DNA of 64,000 nucleotides from CAWCKS01 sp963763485. GTDB taxonomy: Bacteria; Pseudomonadota; Alphaproteobacteria; Rhizobiales; Xanthobacteraceae. This document shows positions 30,748 through 39,815 of the stretch, in pieces; within the stretch, counting starts at the first letter, position 1; the number at the start of each line of letters is the position of its first letter. The position numbers were made by a program, and so were the translations under genes. Where the stretch lies: NCBI GenBank assembly GCA_963763485.1, contig CAVXOW010000001.1:124001-188000 (forward strand), given 5' to 3'. The notes below the pieces were generated by a model. That model was given only the letters and a program-made list of their open reading frames with translations. It made no database searches and was not told the origin of the DNA.

Positions 30748-31962
30748 TTACTTCAGCAGGCTGCAGGTGCTCTTGTCGAGCGGCGTGAAAGCCTGGTCAG
30801 CCGGAATCGTCGAGACGATCTTGAGATAGTCCCACGGATATTTCGATTCTGACGGCTTCTTCACCTCGACGAGATACGCCGGATGCAGCTTGCGACCGTT
30901 TGGCTGAATAGTGCCCTTGCCGAACAACGGATCATCGGTCGGCATCGACTTCATCTTCGCGACGACCATGCGGCCGTCGTGGGGATTGCCGCCAAGCTCC
31001 TTGAGCGCCTTCAGATAGTGCACCACCGAGGAATAGACGCCGGCCATCGGCATGGTCGGCGGCGACTTCTTGTAGCGCTCGTTGAACCGCTTGGTGAATG
31101 CGCGGGTCTGGTCGTTCATGTCCCAGTAGAACGTGGTCGTGAAGTTCAGACCTTGCGTGACGTTCAGTCCGAGCGCGTTGACGTCGGTGACGAACAGCAG
31201 CAGCCCGGCGAGCTTCTGGCCGCCGGAGACGATGCCGAACTCGGACGCCTGCTTGATCGAGTTGGTGGTGTCGCCGCCGGCGTTGGCGAGACCGATGATC
31301 TTGGCCTTCGACGCCTGCGCCTGCAGCAGGAACGACGAGAAGTCTGAAGTATTAAGCGGGTGTGCGACTTCGCCGAGCACTTTGCCGCCATTTGCCGTGA
31401 CCACCGCCGCGGTGTCGCGCTCCAGCGCGTGACCGAAAGCGTAGTCCGCGGTCAGGAAGAACCAGGTATCGCCCCCGGCTTTGACGATCGCCTTGCCGGT
31501 GCCGTTCGCCAGCATGTAAGTATCGTAGGCCCAGTGAATGGTATTGGCATTGCATGCCGAATTCGTCAGGTCAGAGGTCGCCGAACCCGAGTTCAGGTTG
31601 ACGACATTCTTTTCCTTGGCGACGTTGGCGACAGCAAGTCCGACGCCCGAGCTTGCGAGATCGACGAAGGCATCGACCTTGTCGACATCAATCCACTGCC
31701 GCGCGATGTTGGAGCCGACATCAGGCTTGTTCTGATGGTCGGCGGAAATCACCTCGATCTTCCAGCCCTCCTTGAGCAGGCCGGAATCCTCGACCGCCAT
31801 CTGCGCCGCAACGACCGAACCCGCGCCGCCGATGTCGGCATAGAGGCTCGCCATGTCGCCAAGGCTGCCGATCTTGACGTTCTTGTCCATGGTTTGCGCT
31901 GATACGCCGCCAGCCGCCACCAGTGCGGTTGTGAGCGTCAGCATTGAGAGAAGTTTCTTCAT
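30748..31962 (-). CDS. Branched-chain amino acid-type ABC solute-binding protein
   Basis: The 404-residue protein has a signal peptide (MKKLLSMLTLTTALVAAGGV, with cleavage just after SA) and the type I periplasmic fold with KIGSLGDMASLYADIGG. A run of Ser/Gly near residue 140 (LNSGSATSDL) is typical of this group. It sits between livF and livH in the operon. Upstream in-frame extension to 32151 overlaps livF and lacks support. Confidence 0.9.
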   Translation of the reverse strand: MKKLLSMLTLTTALVAAGGVSAQTMDKNVKIGSLGDMASLYADIGGAGSVVAAQMAVEDSGLLKEGWKIEVISADHQNKPDVGSNIARQWIDVDKVDAFVDLASSGVGLAVANVAKEKNVVNLNSGSATSDLTNSACNANTIHWAYDTYMLANGTGKAIVKAGGDTWFFLTADYAFGHALERDTAAVVTANGGKVLGEVAHPLNTSDFSSFLLQAQASKAKIIGLANAGGDTTNSIKQASEFGIVSGGQKLAGLLLFVTDVNALGLNVTQGLNFTTTFYWDMNDQTRAFTKRFNERYKKSPPTMPMAGVYSSVVHYLKALKELGGNPHDGRMVVAKMKSMPTDDPLFGKGTIQPNGRKLHPAYLVEVKKPSESKYPWDYLKIVSTIPADQAFTPLDKSTCSLLK

Positions 31963-31993
31963 CGTTCCTCCTGTTGAAATCATACCCTGACGT

Positions 31994-32734
31994 TCAGACG
32001 CCGAGATAAGTGTGCAGCTTATCCATTTTCGCCTGCAATTCCGAGTTGGCAAAAGTGTCAATGATCTTGCCGTGTTCCATGACGTAGAAGCGATCCGCCA
32101 GCGTCGAGGCAAAGCGGAAATTCTGCTCGACCAGCAGAATGGTGAATCCATCGGCCTTGAGCCGCGCGATGGTGCGGCCGATCTGCTGGATGATGACAGG
32201 CGCCAGACCTTCGGTCGGTTCGTCGAGCATCAGGAAGCGCGCGCCGGTGCGCAGGATGCGGGCAATCGCGAGCATCTGCTGCTCGCCGCCGGACAGCTTT
32301 GTGCCCTGGCTCCTCAGCCGCTCCTTCAAGTTCGGAAACAGCTCGAAGATCTGCGCCAGCGGCAGGCCGCCCGCGCGGACCTGCGGCGGCAGCATCAGGT
32401 TTTCCTCGACGCTGAGGCTCGCGAAAATGCCGCGCTCTTCGGGACAGAACGCAACGCCGAGCCGCGCGATCACGTCCGAGCTTGCGCGCGAGATATCCTT
32501 GCCCTCGAAAGTAATGGTGCCCGAGCGCTTGCCGATGATGCCCATGACGGACTTCAGCGTCGTGGTCTTGCCGGCGCCGTTGCGGCCGAGCAGCGTCACC
32601 ACCTCGCCCTCGCGCACCTCGAGATCGACGCCGTGCAGGACGTGGGACTCGCCGTACCACGATTGCAGGTCGCGCACCGACAGCGTGGTCTTCGCGGTCG
32701 CGACTGAAGGCGATGCGGGCGCGGCGTCAACCAT
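31994..32734 (-). CDS. livF: Branched-chain amino acid-type ABC ATPase LivF
   Basis: The 246-residue ATPase has Walker A LLGRNGAGKTTTLKS, signature LSGGEQQMLAIARIL and Walker B FLMLDEPTEGLAP, all typical of LivF. It powers transport together with LivG. Its start overlaps the end of livG by eight bases. Confidence 0.95.
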   Translation of the reverse strand: MVDAAPASPSVATAKTTLSVRDLQSWYGESHVLHGVDLEVREGEVVTLLGRNGAGKTTTLKSVMGIIGKRSGTITFEGKDISRASSDVIARLGVAFCPEERGIFASLSVEENLMLPPQVRAGGLPLAQIFELFPNLKERLRSQGTKLSGGEQQMLAIARILRTGARFLMLDEPTEGLAPVIIQQIGRTIARLKADGFTILLVEQNFRFASTLADRFYVMEHGKIIDTFANSELQAKMDKLHTYLGV

Positions 32735-33479
32735 GGTCGGATCCGAGATAGGCTTCCTTGACGCGCTCGTCCTTCGACAACTCGGCGTAGCTGCCTTCGG
32801 CCAGCACCCTGCCCCGCGTCAGCACGGTGATGACGTTGGACAGGTTGGCGACGACGCTCAGATTATGCTCGACCATCAGGATGGTATAGCGCTCGGAGAT
32901 GCGCTTGATCAGCGCAGAGATGCGGTCGATGTCCTCGTGCCCCATGCCCGCGGTCGGCTCGTCGAGCAGCATCATTTCCGGATCAAGCGCAAGCGTGGTC
33001 GCAATCTCCAGCGCCCGCTTGCGGCCATAGGGCATCTCGACCGCGGGCACCTGAGCGAACTCGCTCAAGCCGACATCGTCGAGCAGGTCGAGCGCGCGCT
33101 GGTCGTATTGCCGAAGCAGCGACCGCGAGCGCCAGAAGTCGAATGAGTTGCCGTGCTGCCGCTGCAGCGCGACGCGAACGTTCTCCAGCGCCGTCAGGTG
33201 CGGAAATACCGCCGAGATCTGGAACGAACGCACCAGGCCCAGCCGCGCAATGTCGGCCGGCCTCATCGCGGTGATGTCGCGCCCGTTGTAGTGAATCGTG
33301 CCGCCGCTCGGCTGCAGGAACTTGGACAACAGGTTGAAGCAGGTGGTCTTGCCCGCGCCGTTCGGCCCGATCAGCGCGTGGATGTGGCCGCGGCGTACGC
33401 GCAGGTTCACATCGCTCACCGCAACGAAACCGGCAAACTCCTTCGTCAACGCGCTGGTTTCGAGAATGTACTCACTCAA
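32727..33479 (-). CDS. livG: Branched-chain amino acid-type ABC ATPase LivG
   Basis: The 250-residue ATPase has Walker A LIGPNGAGKTTCFNLLS and Walker B MMLLDEPTAGMGH. The signature is the LivG-like MPYGRKRALEIATTLAL, replacing the usual LSGGQ, which is normal for this subfamily. It is the first gene of the operon, so the promoter should lie just beyond 33479. Confidence 0.95.
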   Translation of the reverse strand: MSEYILETSALTKEFAGFVAVSDVNLRVRRGHIHALIGPNGAGKTTCFNLLSKFLQPSGGTIHYNGRDITAMRPADIARLGLVRSFQISAVFPHLTALENVRVALQRQHGNSFDFWRSRSLLRQYDQRALDLLDDVGLSEFAQVPAVEMPYGRKRALEIATTLALDPEMMLLDEPTAGMGHEDIDRISALIKRISERYTILMVEHNLSVVANLSNVITVLTRGRVLAEGSYAELSKDERVKEAYLGSDHG

Positions 33480-33853
33480 TCAGTTCCCCCTGGCGACACG
33501 GGCTCAGGAGGGTCCCCCTGGCGTGTCTCCTCTGCGCCGCCGCCCGTCTTGATCGCGGGAGTGATTATCGTCGTTCGGCCGTATCGGCAGCGGACTATGA
33601 TGAAGTTTATTCATTTCGCAAGACGGAAAGCTGAGCAACCTTCGACTGATACGACAATCCGGCCGGGGTCTTCCGGCCCGCCGAAGCCTTTCAATTCGCA
33701 ACCAAAATCGCCCCATCGAAACTTGTTGCAACGCACCATGGCCGGGGTCGATCACGGTTATTCGCCGCATCGAAGGCGAGACCAAAAACACATTCTACAT
33801 TTTCGCCATGTAGGTTTTGGCAGGCCAACCCGGGTCATCGAGGCCTCTCTTCC
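33480..33853. other. Divergent intergenic region between livG and PAS genes
   Basis: This 374-base region separates the leftward liv operon from the rightward PAS pair and probably holds both promoters. I see no gene, no terminator-like hairpin and no site clear enough to assign to a named regulator. Confidence 0.4.
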
Positions 33854-34450
33854 ATGCCGTCAACAAGCGCCGGCCCATCGATCGTGAAGTCAGTGCGGCA
33901 GCGGCAACTCCTCAACGCGTGGCTGCGGCTATCGGCGAAACATGGCGGGCTGCCGAGCGTCGCCGATTACGAGGTCGACCGGTTCACGGAAGAGAAGCAG
34001 GACATGATCTTCTGCGCGGTGACCTTCGATCGCGGAATTCCCTGCTACGTTGTCACCTTCGACGGCCAGCGTCTGGTCGATGCGTTCGGGATGACCGGCG
34101 CCGGTCGACGCCTCGAGGATGTTCTCGGTCCCGAACGCGCAGCCGCGACGCTTCCGATCTACAACGAATGCATCGCCCGCGGGCGTCCGTCGTACAGTAT
34201 TCGTCGCGTCGTCGACGTCCGGGGCCGCGAAGTCGATTACGAGCGCCTGCTTTTGCCCTTCGGCAATGAGAATCGCGTCGACACCATCATCGGATCGCTC
34301 AAGACGATCAGCGAGGATGGCGGATTTCAGCAAAAGAATTTGATGCGGGCCGAGCACGCTCCGGTGCTGCATGCGGTTCATGCGATCATCGATCAGGGTG
34401 ATCAGCCAAGACTGTCGGCCATCTCCACCGAAGATATTGTCGAGCTTTGA
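33854..34450 (+). CDS. PAS-domain-like protein, first of tandem pair
   Basis: The 198-residue protein starts with SIVKSVRQRQLLNAWLRL and has a PAS-like core in which a sensory pocket is expected (YVVTFDGQRLVDAFGMTGAG to DYERLLLPFG). It has no output domain, so any signal must be passed to a partner. The downstream neighbour is a paralog that shares the SIVKSV-QR-LLNAWLR opening and the DYERL motif. The pair looks like a tandem duplication. Confidence 0.75.
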   Translation: MPSTSAGPSIVKSVRQRQLLNAWLRLSAKHGGLPSVADYEVDRFTEEKQDMIFCAVTFDRGIPCYVVTFDGQRLVDAFGMTGAGRRLEDVLGPERAAATLPIYNECIARGRPSYSIRRVVDVRGREVDYERLLLPFGNENRVDTIIGSLKTISEDGGFQQKNLMRAEHAPVLHAVHAIIDQGDQPRLSAISTEDIVEL

Positions 34451-35082
34451 TGACCATGGAATTCGAGAGCGCTTCACCTTCGATCGTCAAGTCCGTCAAG
34501 CAGCGCGATCTGTTGAACGCATGGCTGCGGCTGCATGAAAAGAACCCGCAACTCGCGCTGACCGACTACGCGCCGGAGCGCTTGAGCGAGGAGAAGCGCG
34601 ACCTGGTCTATTACAAGGTGGTTGCGACCGCGACCGGCCCGCGCTTCATGATCAACAGCGAGGGTTCGCGCCTCGCCCTGGGCTATGGCAACGTCAATCC
34701 CGGCAACAAGGGCACCTGGCTCGACGAATACCTCGAACCCGAGATGCTGCCGATGGTGCTTCCCGTCTATGTCGAGTGTACGAAACGGCGTCTGCCGGTC
34801 TACACCATCACGCAGTTCGACGACGTCCGCGGCCAGACGATCGACTATGAGCGTCTGGCCATGCCGTTCTTTGACGGCGGCGGCGTCAGCGACATCGTCA
34901 TGTCGGCAAAGCTGATCAGCGAAGCCAGCCGCTTCGAGCTCAACAATCTGTTCCGGGTCCGCGAAAAGCTTCCCGTTCCGACAATTCGTGCGGTGATCGA
35001 TCCGGAGTTCGTGCCGTCATCGATCCGGCGTCGATGCAAGACCGACGCCTCGGACCCGCTCGCCGACATCATCGAGATTTAA
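34450..35082 (+). CDS. PAS-domain-like protein, second of tandem pair
   Basis: The 210-residue protein repeats the layout of its upstream neighbour: SIVKSVKQRDLLNAWLRLHE, a PAS-like core with EYLEPEMLPMVLPVY, and the conserved DYERLAMPFFDGG. The start at 34450 overlaps the upstream stop codon, so the two are translationally coupled. An in-frame TTG at 34447 is possible. Ligand and output are unknown. Confidence 0.75.
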   Translation: MTMEFESASPSIVKSVKQRDLLNAWLRLHEKNPQLALTDYAPERLSEEKRDLVYYKVVATATGPRFMINSEGSRLALGYGNVNPGNKGTWLDEYLEPEMLPMVLPVYVECTKRRLPVYTITQFDDVRGQTIDYERLAMPFFDGGGVSDIVMSAKLISEASRFELNNLFRVREKLPVPTIRAVIDPEFVPSSIRRRCKTDASDPLADIIEI

Positions 35083-35086
35083 CCCG

Positions 35087-35888
35087 CTACACCACCGGCG
35101 ACATGCCGCCGTCGACGTTGATCGCGCTGCCCGTGATATAGCCCCCGGCATCGGAGGCGAGGAAGGTCGCGATGTTGGCGAACTCCGCGGCCTTACCCGC
35201 GCGCCCGAGTGGAATCGTCTTGCCGCGCTGGGCGAGGAAGTCGCCGTACGCCACGTTGGCGCGCGCTGCCGCCTGCACATGCTGATCGGACTCGATGAAG
35301 CCGACCAGCAGCGCGTTGACCAGCACGTTGTGAGGCGCGCCTTCGCCGGCGAGAATCTTGGTCAGCGCCATCCCGGCGGCGCGCGAGATCGCGGTCGGCG
35401 CGCTCCCCGCGCGCGGCGCCTTGGCGCCGATGTTGAGCACGTTGATGACGCGGCCCCACTTGCGCTCCTTCATCTGCGGCCAGGCCAGCCGCGTCAGGCG
35501 GATCGCCGCGAACAGTTTCTGGTCGAGGTCTTCCTGCATGCGCTCGTCGGTCAGCGTCTCGAACGCGCCGGCGCGCGACACGCCGGCATTGTTGACGATG
35601 ATGTCGATCTTGCCGAACGCGGCCATCGCCTCGTCATGGATGCGCTTGACGTCGTCGACTTTGGCGACGTCGCCGGCAACCGCGATGACCCGTCCGCGCG
35701 CGTTGCCGCCGGCGCCCGCAGCCGCCGCCGCCCGAAATCGCCTTGACCGCCTCGTCGAGCGCCGGCCGTCCCCGCGCGCAGATCGCGACATTGGCTCCCG
35801 AGGCGATGAATTGCGTGGCGATCGCCAGCCCAAGTCCCTTGCTGCCACCGGTCACGATGGCCGAGCGTCCTTGCAGTGAGATTTCCAT
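35087..35888 (-). pseudogene. SDR family oxidoreductase, interrupted by a frameshift
   Basis: The N-terminal part (from 35888) has the cofactor motif TGGSKGLGLAIA. The C-terminal part, in another frame, has IIVNNAGVSRAG, a C-terminal YITGSAINVDGGM, and the rest of the SDR fold. The frames join at about 35725 in a run of GGC repeats, where one base too many is present. With one base removed the product would be about 266 residues, normal for the family. The catalytic region reads INVLNIGAKAPRAGSAPTAISRAAG and lacks a clear Tyr-x3-Lys, so the enzyme may have been divergent even before the break. Confidence 0.8.
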
Positions 35889-35939
35889 GGTTCGTCTCCC
35901 TTTGGTTTTGATCCGTGCGCGAAGGTTCGACCGCCGGTT

Positions 35940-36299
35940 CTATTTTATGCCGGAGGCGACTTCCGCCTTGTAGAGATCAGGATTGAAGCCGACCACGCGC
36001 TTGCCGCCGAGATCAAGCACCGGTCGCTTGATCATAGACGGCTGTGCCAGCATCAGCGCGATCGCCTTGGCCTCGGTAAGGTTCTCTTTGTCGGCGTCTG
36101 GCAGCTTGCGAAACGTCGTGCCGGCGCGGTTGAGCAGTTTGTCCCAGCCGACCTCCTTGCACCAGCGCTCGAGCCGGGCGCGATCGATCCCCGCGGTCTT
36201 GTAGTCGTGAAAGCCGTAGGTGGTGCCGTGCTTGTCGAGCCAGGCGCGCGCCTTCTTCATGGTGTCGCAGTTCTTGATGCCGTAGATGACGATCGCCAC
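35940..36299 (-). CDS. ArsC/Spx-family protein (YffB-like)
   Basis: The 119-residue thioredoxin-fold protein has VIYGIKNCDTMKKARAWLD with a single redox cysteine (Cys11) and the conserved C-terminal MIKRPVLDLGGKRVVGFN segment. This matches the YffB subgroup of the ArsC/Spx superfamily. These proteins are predicted glutathione-dependent reductases, and arsenate reduction should not be assumed. There is no ars operon here. Confidence 0.9.
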   Translation of the reverse strand: MAIVIYGIKNCDTMKKARAWLDKHGTTYGFHDYKTAGIDRARLERWCKEVGWDKLLNRAGTTFRKLPDADKENLTEAKAIALMLAQPSMIKRPVLDLGGKRVVGFNPDLYKAEVASGIK

Positions 36300-36408
36300 G
36301 ATATTTGATCCCGATGCAAGCCAGCGCCGCGTCGGCTGGCGCCGACGATCCTATTGTGGATTTTTCACGTGGTCGAAATCAAGTCGGCGCATCAGCTCGG
36401 CACGGCTG

Positions 36409-37839
36409 CTAATCCTGCCGGAAGCCCATGCGGAAGGCACCCCAGTGGCGCCCGCGGACAAAGATCGGCGACGACAAATCGTTCATCAGCACGAACTTGC
36501 CACCGCCCATGTCGCGGCGATAGGTTTGCAGCAGGAACGGCTTGGTGCTGGCGCCCACCTTGCGCACCGCCCGATCGTTGAACACGCGGCGGTTGCGGCA
36601 GTTCGCGTTGTTCCAGACCGGATCCTTGCCCTGTGGCAATCGATAGTTCGGATTGTGGGTCGGCAGATAGCCACCCTTGGCCCAGGCGACACAAAACACC
36701 ACGCGCGGATCGATGGTCTGGATGGGATCCTGGATCGGCGGCAGGATACGATCGGTCACCGCGACGTAGTCAGTCAGATATTGTTTTGGATCGGTGCCGG
36801 GAATTTCGCGGTACGTCTCGTCGAACAGCTGATCGAGCGTGAGCTCGCCGCGTCGGATCGCATCGTCAAGCGCCTCCGCGATGCGTTTTGCTGCCTCGGC
36901 CACGACACGCACCAGCGGCACGTTGGCGGTCTCGACGCCACTGTCGGCGATCGACTGCACGAGATGCTCGGAGGCCTCGAGCACGCTCTCGACCCGGTCG
37001 TCGGCGGTCTTCAGATCGACTGACGACAGTTGCACGCCGCTCGCAAGTTCGCCGAGCTCGGTAATGACGGCATCGCAATGGCCGAGATTATCGCCGGCAG
37101 CTTTCGCGATTGCACCGACTTCACCGCTTACAGCGGCGAAATCGTCGTGGACGCGCGCAACGACATCGCGAATCCGATCCGCGCCCTCGCCGGCGTCCTT
37201 TGCATGACTGCTCGCGATCACGCTCTCTTCGATCAGCTTCCCAACTTCACCGCTGAGGTTCTTGACGGCGTCGCCGATCTGGAGCGTCGCGCTGCGGGTG
37301 GCTTCGGCGAGAGTCTTCACCTCGCCTGCGACAACCGCGAAGCCGCGGCCGGCCTCGCCGGCGCGCGCTGCTTCTATCGTCGCATTCAGCGCCAGCAGGT
37401 TGGTGTGCTTGGCGATCGCCTCGATCGAGCCGGACACCTTTGCGACCTGTGCAAGCACCGCCCTGACCGCGCCAAGCCGCTGTTCGATCCGTTGCACCGC
37501 ACCGATCAGATCGCCTGCGTGTTGCACGGCGGCGTCGGCCGCACCGCGCGCGGCCGCGATTTCGGTTGCCGCATGGGAGGTGGTCGACTGCACCGCGCGC
37601 GTCGCTGTGTCGATCTTGCGGTTGGCCGTCACCATGGTGTCGGCCGCCTGCCTCAGGTGCCCGAACTGTTCGGCCTGACGCGAGACGCGTTCGGCGACGA
37701 ACTGCAGATTGCCGAGCACGTCGGCGAGCTCGACGCCGAGCTGACCGATGCCGTTGCTCACTGCATCAAGCACCGACGCGCCGCACTCGGCAGGCGCTCC
37801 GGCATTTGCGGCATGCTGCTGCGAGGCGGTCGTCGTCAT
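36409..37839 (-). CDS. Soluble methyl-accepting chemotaxis protein with C-terminal sensor
   Basis: The 476-residue protein has a coiled-coil signalling domain in residues 50-260, including the signature NLLALNATIEAARAGEAGRG followed by FAVVAGEVKTLAE. No transmembrane segment is visible, so it should be cytoplasmic. The signalling domain is N-terminal and a domain of about 180 residues follows, rich in aromatic residues and ending HWGAFRMGFRQD. It is probably a sensory domain. This reversed order is unusual. The start at 37839 is moderately certain, since the frame is open to 37911. Confidence 0.82.
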   Translation of the reverse strand: MTTTASQQHAANAGAPAECGASVLDAVSNGIGQLGVELADVLGNLQFVAERVSRQAEQFGHLRQAADTMVTANRKIDTATRAVQSTTSHAATEIAAARGAADAAVQHAGDLIGAVQRIEQRLGAVRAVLAQVAKVSGSIEAIAKHTNLLALNATIEAARAGEAGRGFAVVAGEVKTLAEATRSATLQIGDAVKNLSGEVGKLIEESVIASSHAKDAGEGADRIRDVVARVHDDFAAVSGEVGAIAKAAGDNLGHCDAVITELGELASGVQLSSVDLKTADDRVESVLEASEHLVQSIADSGVETANVPLVRVVAEAAKRIAEALDDAIRRGELTLDQLFDETYREIPGTDPKQYLTDYVAVTDRILPPIQDPIQTIDPRVVFCVAWAKGGYLPTHNPNYRLPQGKDPVWNNANCRNRRVFNDRAVRKVGASTKPFLLQTYRRDMGGGKFVLMNDLSSPIFVRGRHWGAFRMGFRQD

Positions 37840-38102
37840 GGCCAGGCTGGTGGAACCGGGACCGGGGAATTCACACGGCGAAAATGGAGAATAGCCGGCA
37901 ATGGTGAACAAGGTCTTTTCGGCAGGCTAAGCGATTGTACGAGCTTCACTATCACGTTTCAGCAAGGGCCTTTAAAGAGCACTTTCGCCGGGACGCGAAT
38001 GCGCACGCATTGCATTGCACAAGCACTGACGGCAAAACTCCGGCCATCCCCCGACGGCCTCACCCTGTTCGAGGCCATGCCGCCGCGCGCGAGGCCAATA
38101 CC

Positions 38103-38456
38103 ATGTCCGACGAAATCGCCCTGCTGACGCGGATGTATCGCGAGTTCAACGCGCGCAACATCGACGCCCTGCTCGGCGTCATGCACGCCGACATCAACTG
38201 GCCGAACGGTTGGGAAGGCGGCCATGTGGTCGGCCACGACGCCGTGCGCGACTACTGGACGCGCCAGTGGGCGCAGATTGATCCGACCGTCACGACTGAG
38301 AGTTTTGACGCGCTGTCAGACGGCCGCATTCGCGTGCGCGTGCACCAGGTCATCAAGGATCGCGCCGGCAAACTGATGTCGGACAAGCACGTCAACCACA
38401 CCTACAGTTTTGCCTCGGGCAAGATCCGCGGCATGACCATCGACACCGCGGAGTAG
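38103..38456 (+). CDS. NTF2-like (SnoaL-type) protein
   Basis: The 117-residue protein has the cone-shaped NTF2-fold pattern: an N-terminal helix RMYREFNARNIDALLGVMHA, a pocket segment INWPNGWEGGHVVGHDAV, and a beta-rich C-terminal half. These small domains act as isomerases, hydrolases or binding proteins. No catalytic set is certain. A related gene lies about 90 bases downstream. Confidence 0.75.
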   Translation: MSDEIALLTRMYREFNARNIDALLGVMHADINWPNGWEGGHVVGHDAVRDYWTRQWAQIDPTVTTESFDALSDGRIRVRVHQVIKDRAGKLMSDKHVNHTYSFASGKIRGMTIDTAE

Positions 38457-38549
38457 AGCTCTTCTTTCCAATCGCTCCTGGCGCCGCCAGCAAGCCCCTG
38501 ACCACCGGGCTTTTTGTGCATGCCGGCAAACAATACGGCGGAGATTGAG

Positions 38550-38924
38550 ATGGATGACCGGACCTTACGTGCCGCGCTGGAACGCCATTGGGCTGCATCG
38601 GATGCGAGCGATTTCAATGTCGAACATGAAATCTATCACGACGATGCGGTACTCAGTTATCCGCAATCCGGCGAGCAGATACGCGGTCGGCGCAACATTC
38701 AGGAAAGTCGGTTCGTCCAGCCAAACAAGAAGCGTTTTACAGTCCGGCGAATCATCGGCAGCGGCGATCTGTGGGTCACCGAATTCGTACTGACCTATGA
38801 CGGCATACCCTCTTACACGGTGAGCATCATGGAATTCCGCGATGGGCTGGTGGCCAACGAGACGCAATATTTCGCCGATCGATTTGACCCTGCGCCCTCG
38901 CGTGCGCATCTGGTTGAACGATAG
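38550..38924 (+). CDS. NTF2-like (SnoaL-type) protein
   Basis: The 124-residue protein has helix-rich N-terminal sequence (LRAALERHWAASDASDFNVE) and the pocket segment YPQSGEQIRGRRNIQESR, both NTF2/SnoaL-like. The ATG at 38550 is chosen because GGAG lies 7 bases upstream; an ATG at 38520 is an alternative. Function unknown. The histidines near HEIYHDD could line the pocket. Confidence 0.75.
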   Translation: MDDRTLRAALERHWAASDASDFNVEHEIYHDDAVLSYPQSGEQIRGRRNIQESRFVQPNKKRFTVRRIIGSGDLWVTEFVLTYDGIPSYTVSIMEFRDGLVANETQYFADRFDPAPSRAHLVER

Positions 38925-38964
38925 GTTTGTTCTGCGTCTGACTCCATTTCGTTCGCCAGGAACG

Positions 38965-39684
38965 CTACGCCGGCCGCGCCGGAATCGTCAGCCCTCGCTG
39001 CACCGCCGGACGCGCGAGCCCGCGCTCGAGCCACGCCGGCACGTATCTCAAGGAATCGAACTCCACGAGATCGCGCGCCTCATAGAAGCCGATGATATTG
39101 CGCACCCAGCCCAGCATCGAGATATCGGCAATGCTGAACTCGTCGTCCATGAACCATTGCCGACCCTTGAGATGCTGCTCCATCACGCTCAGCAGGCGCT
39201 TTGATTCTGCGACGTAGCGCTGCAACGGCCGCTTGTCCTCAAAAGCCTTGCCGGCGAACTTGTTGAAGAACCCGACCTGGCCGAACATGGGCCCGATCCC
39301 GCCCATCTGGAAATGCACCCACTGGATCGCCTGCCAGCGCCGCGCCGCATCCGCAGGCAAGAGCTTGCCGGTCTTCTCCGCGAGGTACTGCAGGATCGCG
39401 CCGGACTCGAACAGGCCGAGCGGCTTGCCGCCGGGTCCGTTCGGATCGAGAATCGCCGGGATCTTGCCGTTCGGATTGAGCGAGGTGAATTCCGGCGTCT
39501 TCTGGTCGTCCTTGTTGAAGTCGATGAGATGCGGCTCATACGGCAGCCCGATCTCCTCCAGCATGATCGAGACCTTCACGCCGTTCGGCGTCGGCAACGA
39601 GTAGAGTTGCAGGCGGTCCGGATGTTTTGCAGGCCAGCGTTTGGTGATTGGGAACGACGACAGATCGGGCAAGGAAACCTCCAT
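38965..39684 (-). CDS. Glutathione S-transferase, Ure2/YfcG-like
   Basis: The 239-residue protein has the N-terminal thioredoxin-like domain with LYSLPTPNGVKVSIMLEEIG and the glutathione-binding ESGAILQYLAEKTG, then an all-helical C-terminal domain with FSIADISMLGWV. The TPNGVKV motif is typical of the Ure2/YfcG branch, which includes disulfide-bond reductases. It is convergent with the NTF2-like gene at 38550. Confidence 0.9.
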   Translation of the reverse strand: MEVSLPDLSSFPITKRWPAKHPDRLQLYSLPTPNGVKVSIMLEEIGLPYEPHLIDFNKDDQKTPEFTSLNPNGKIPAILDPNGPGGKPLGLFESGAILQYLAEKTGKLLPADAARRWQAIQWVHFQMGGIGPMFGQVGFFNKFAGKAFEDKRPLQRYVAESKRLLSVMEQHLKGRQWFMDDEFSIADISMLGWVRNIIGFYEARDLVEFDSLRYVPAWLERGLARPAVQRGLTIPARPA

Positions 39685-39815
39685 CCAAAGCATGATCCAG
39701 AAAAGTGGAGACCGGTTTTCCGGAAGGACCATGCTCAATCAAAGGTTCGCCTGAGATAAAGCTCCGCACGCAATAGCGCAATTGCCCGCGTGCCAGCCTC
39801 CTGCGCTCGCCGCAG

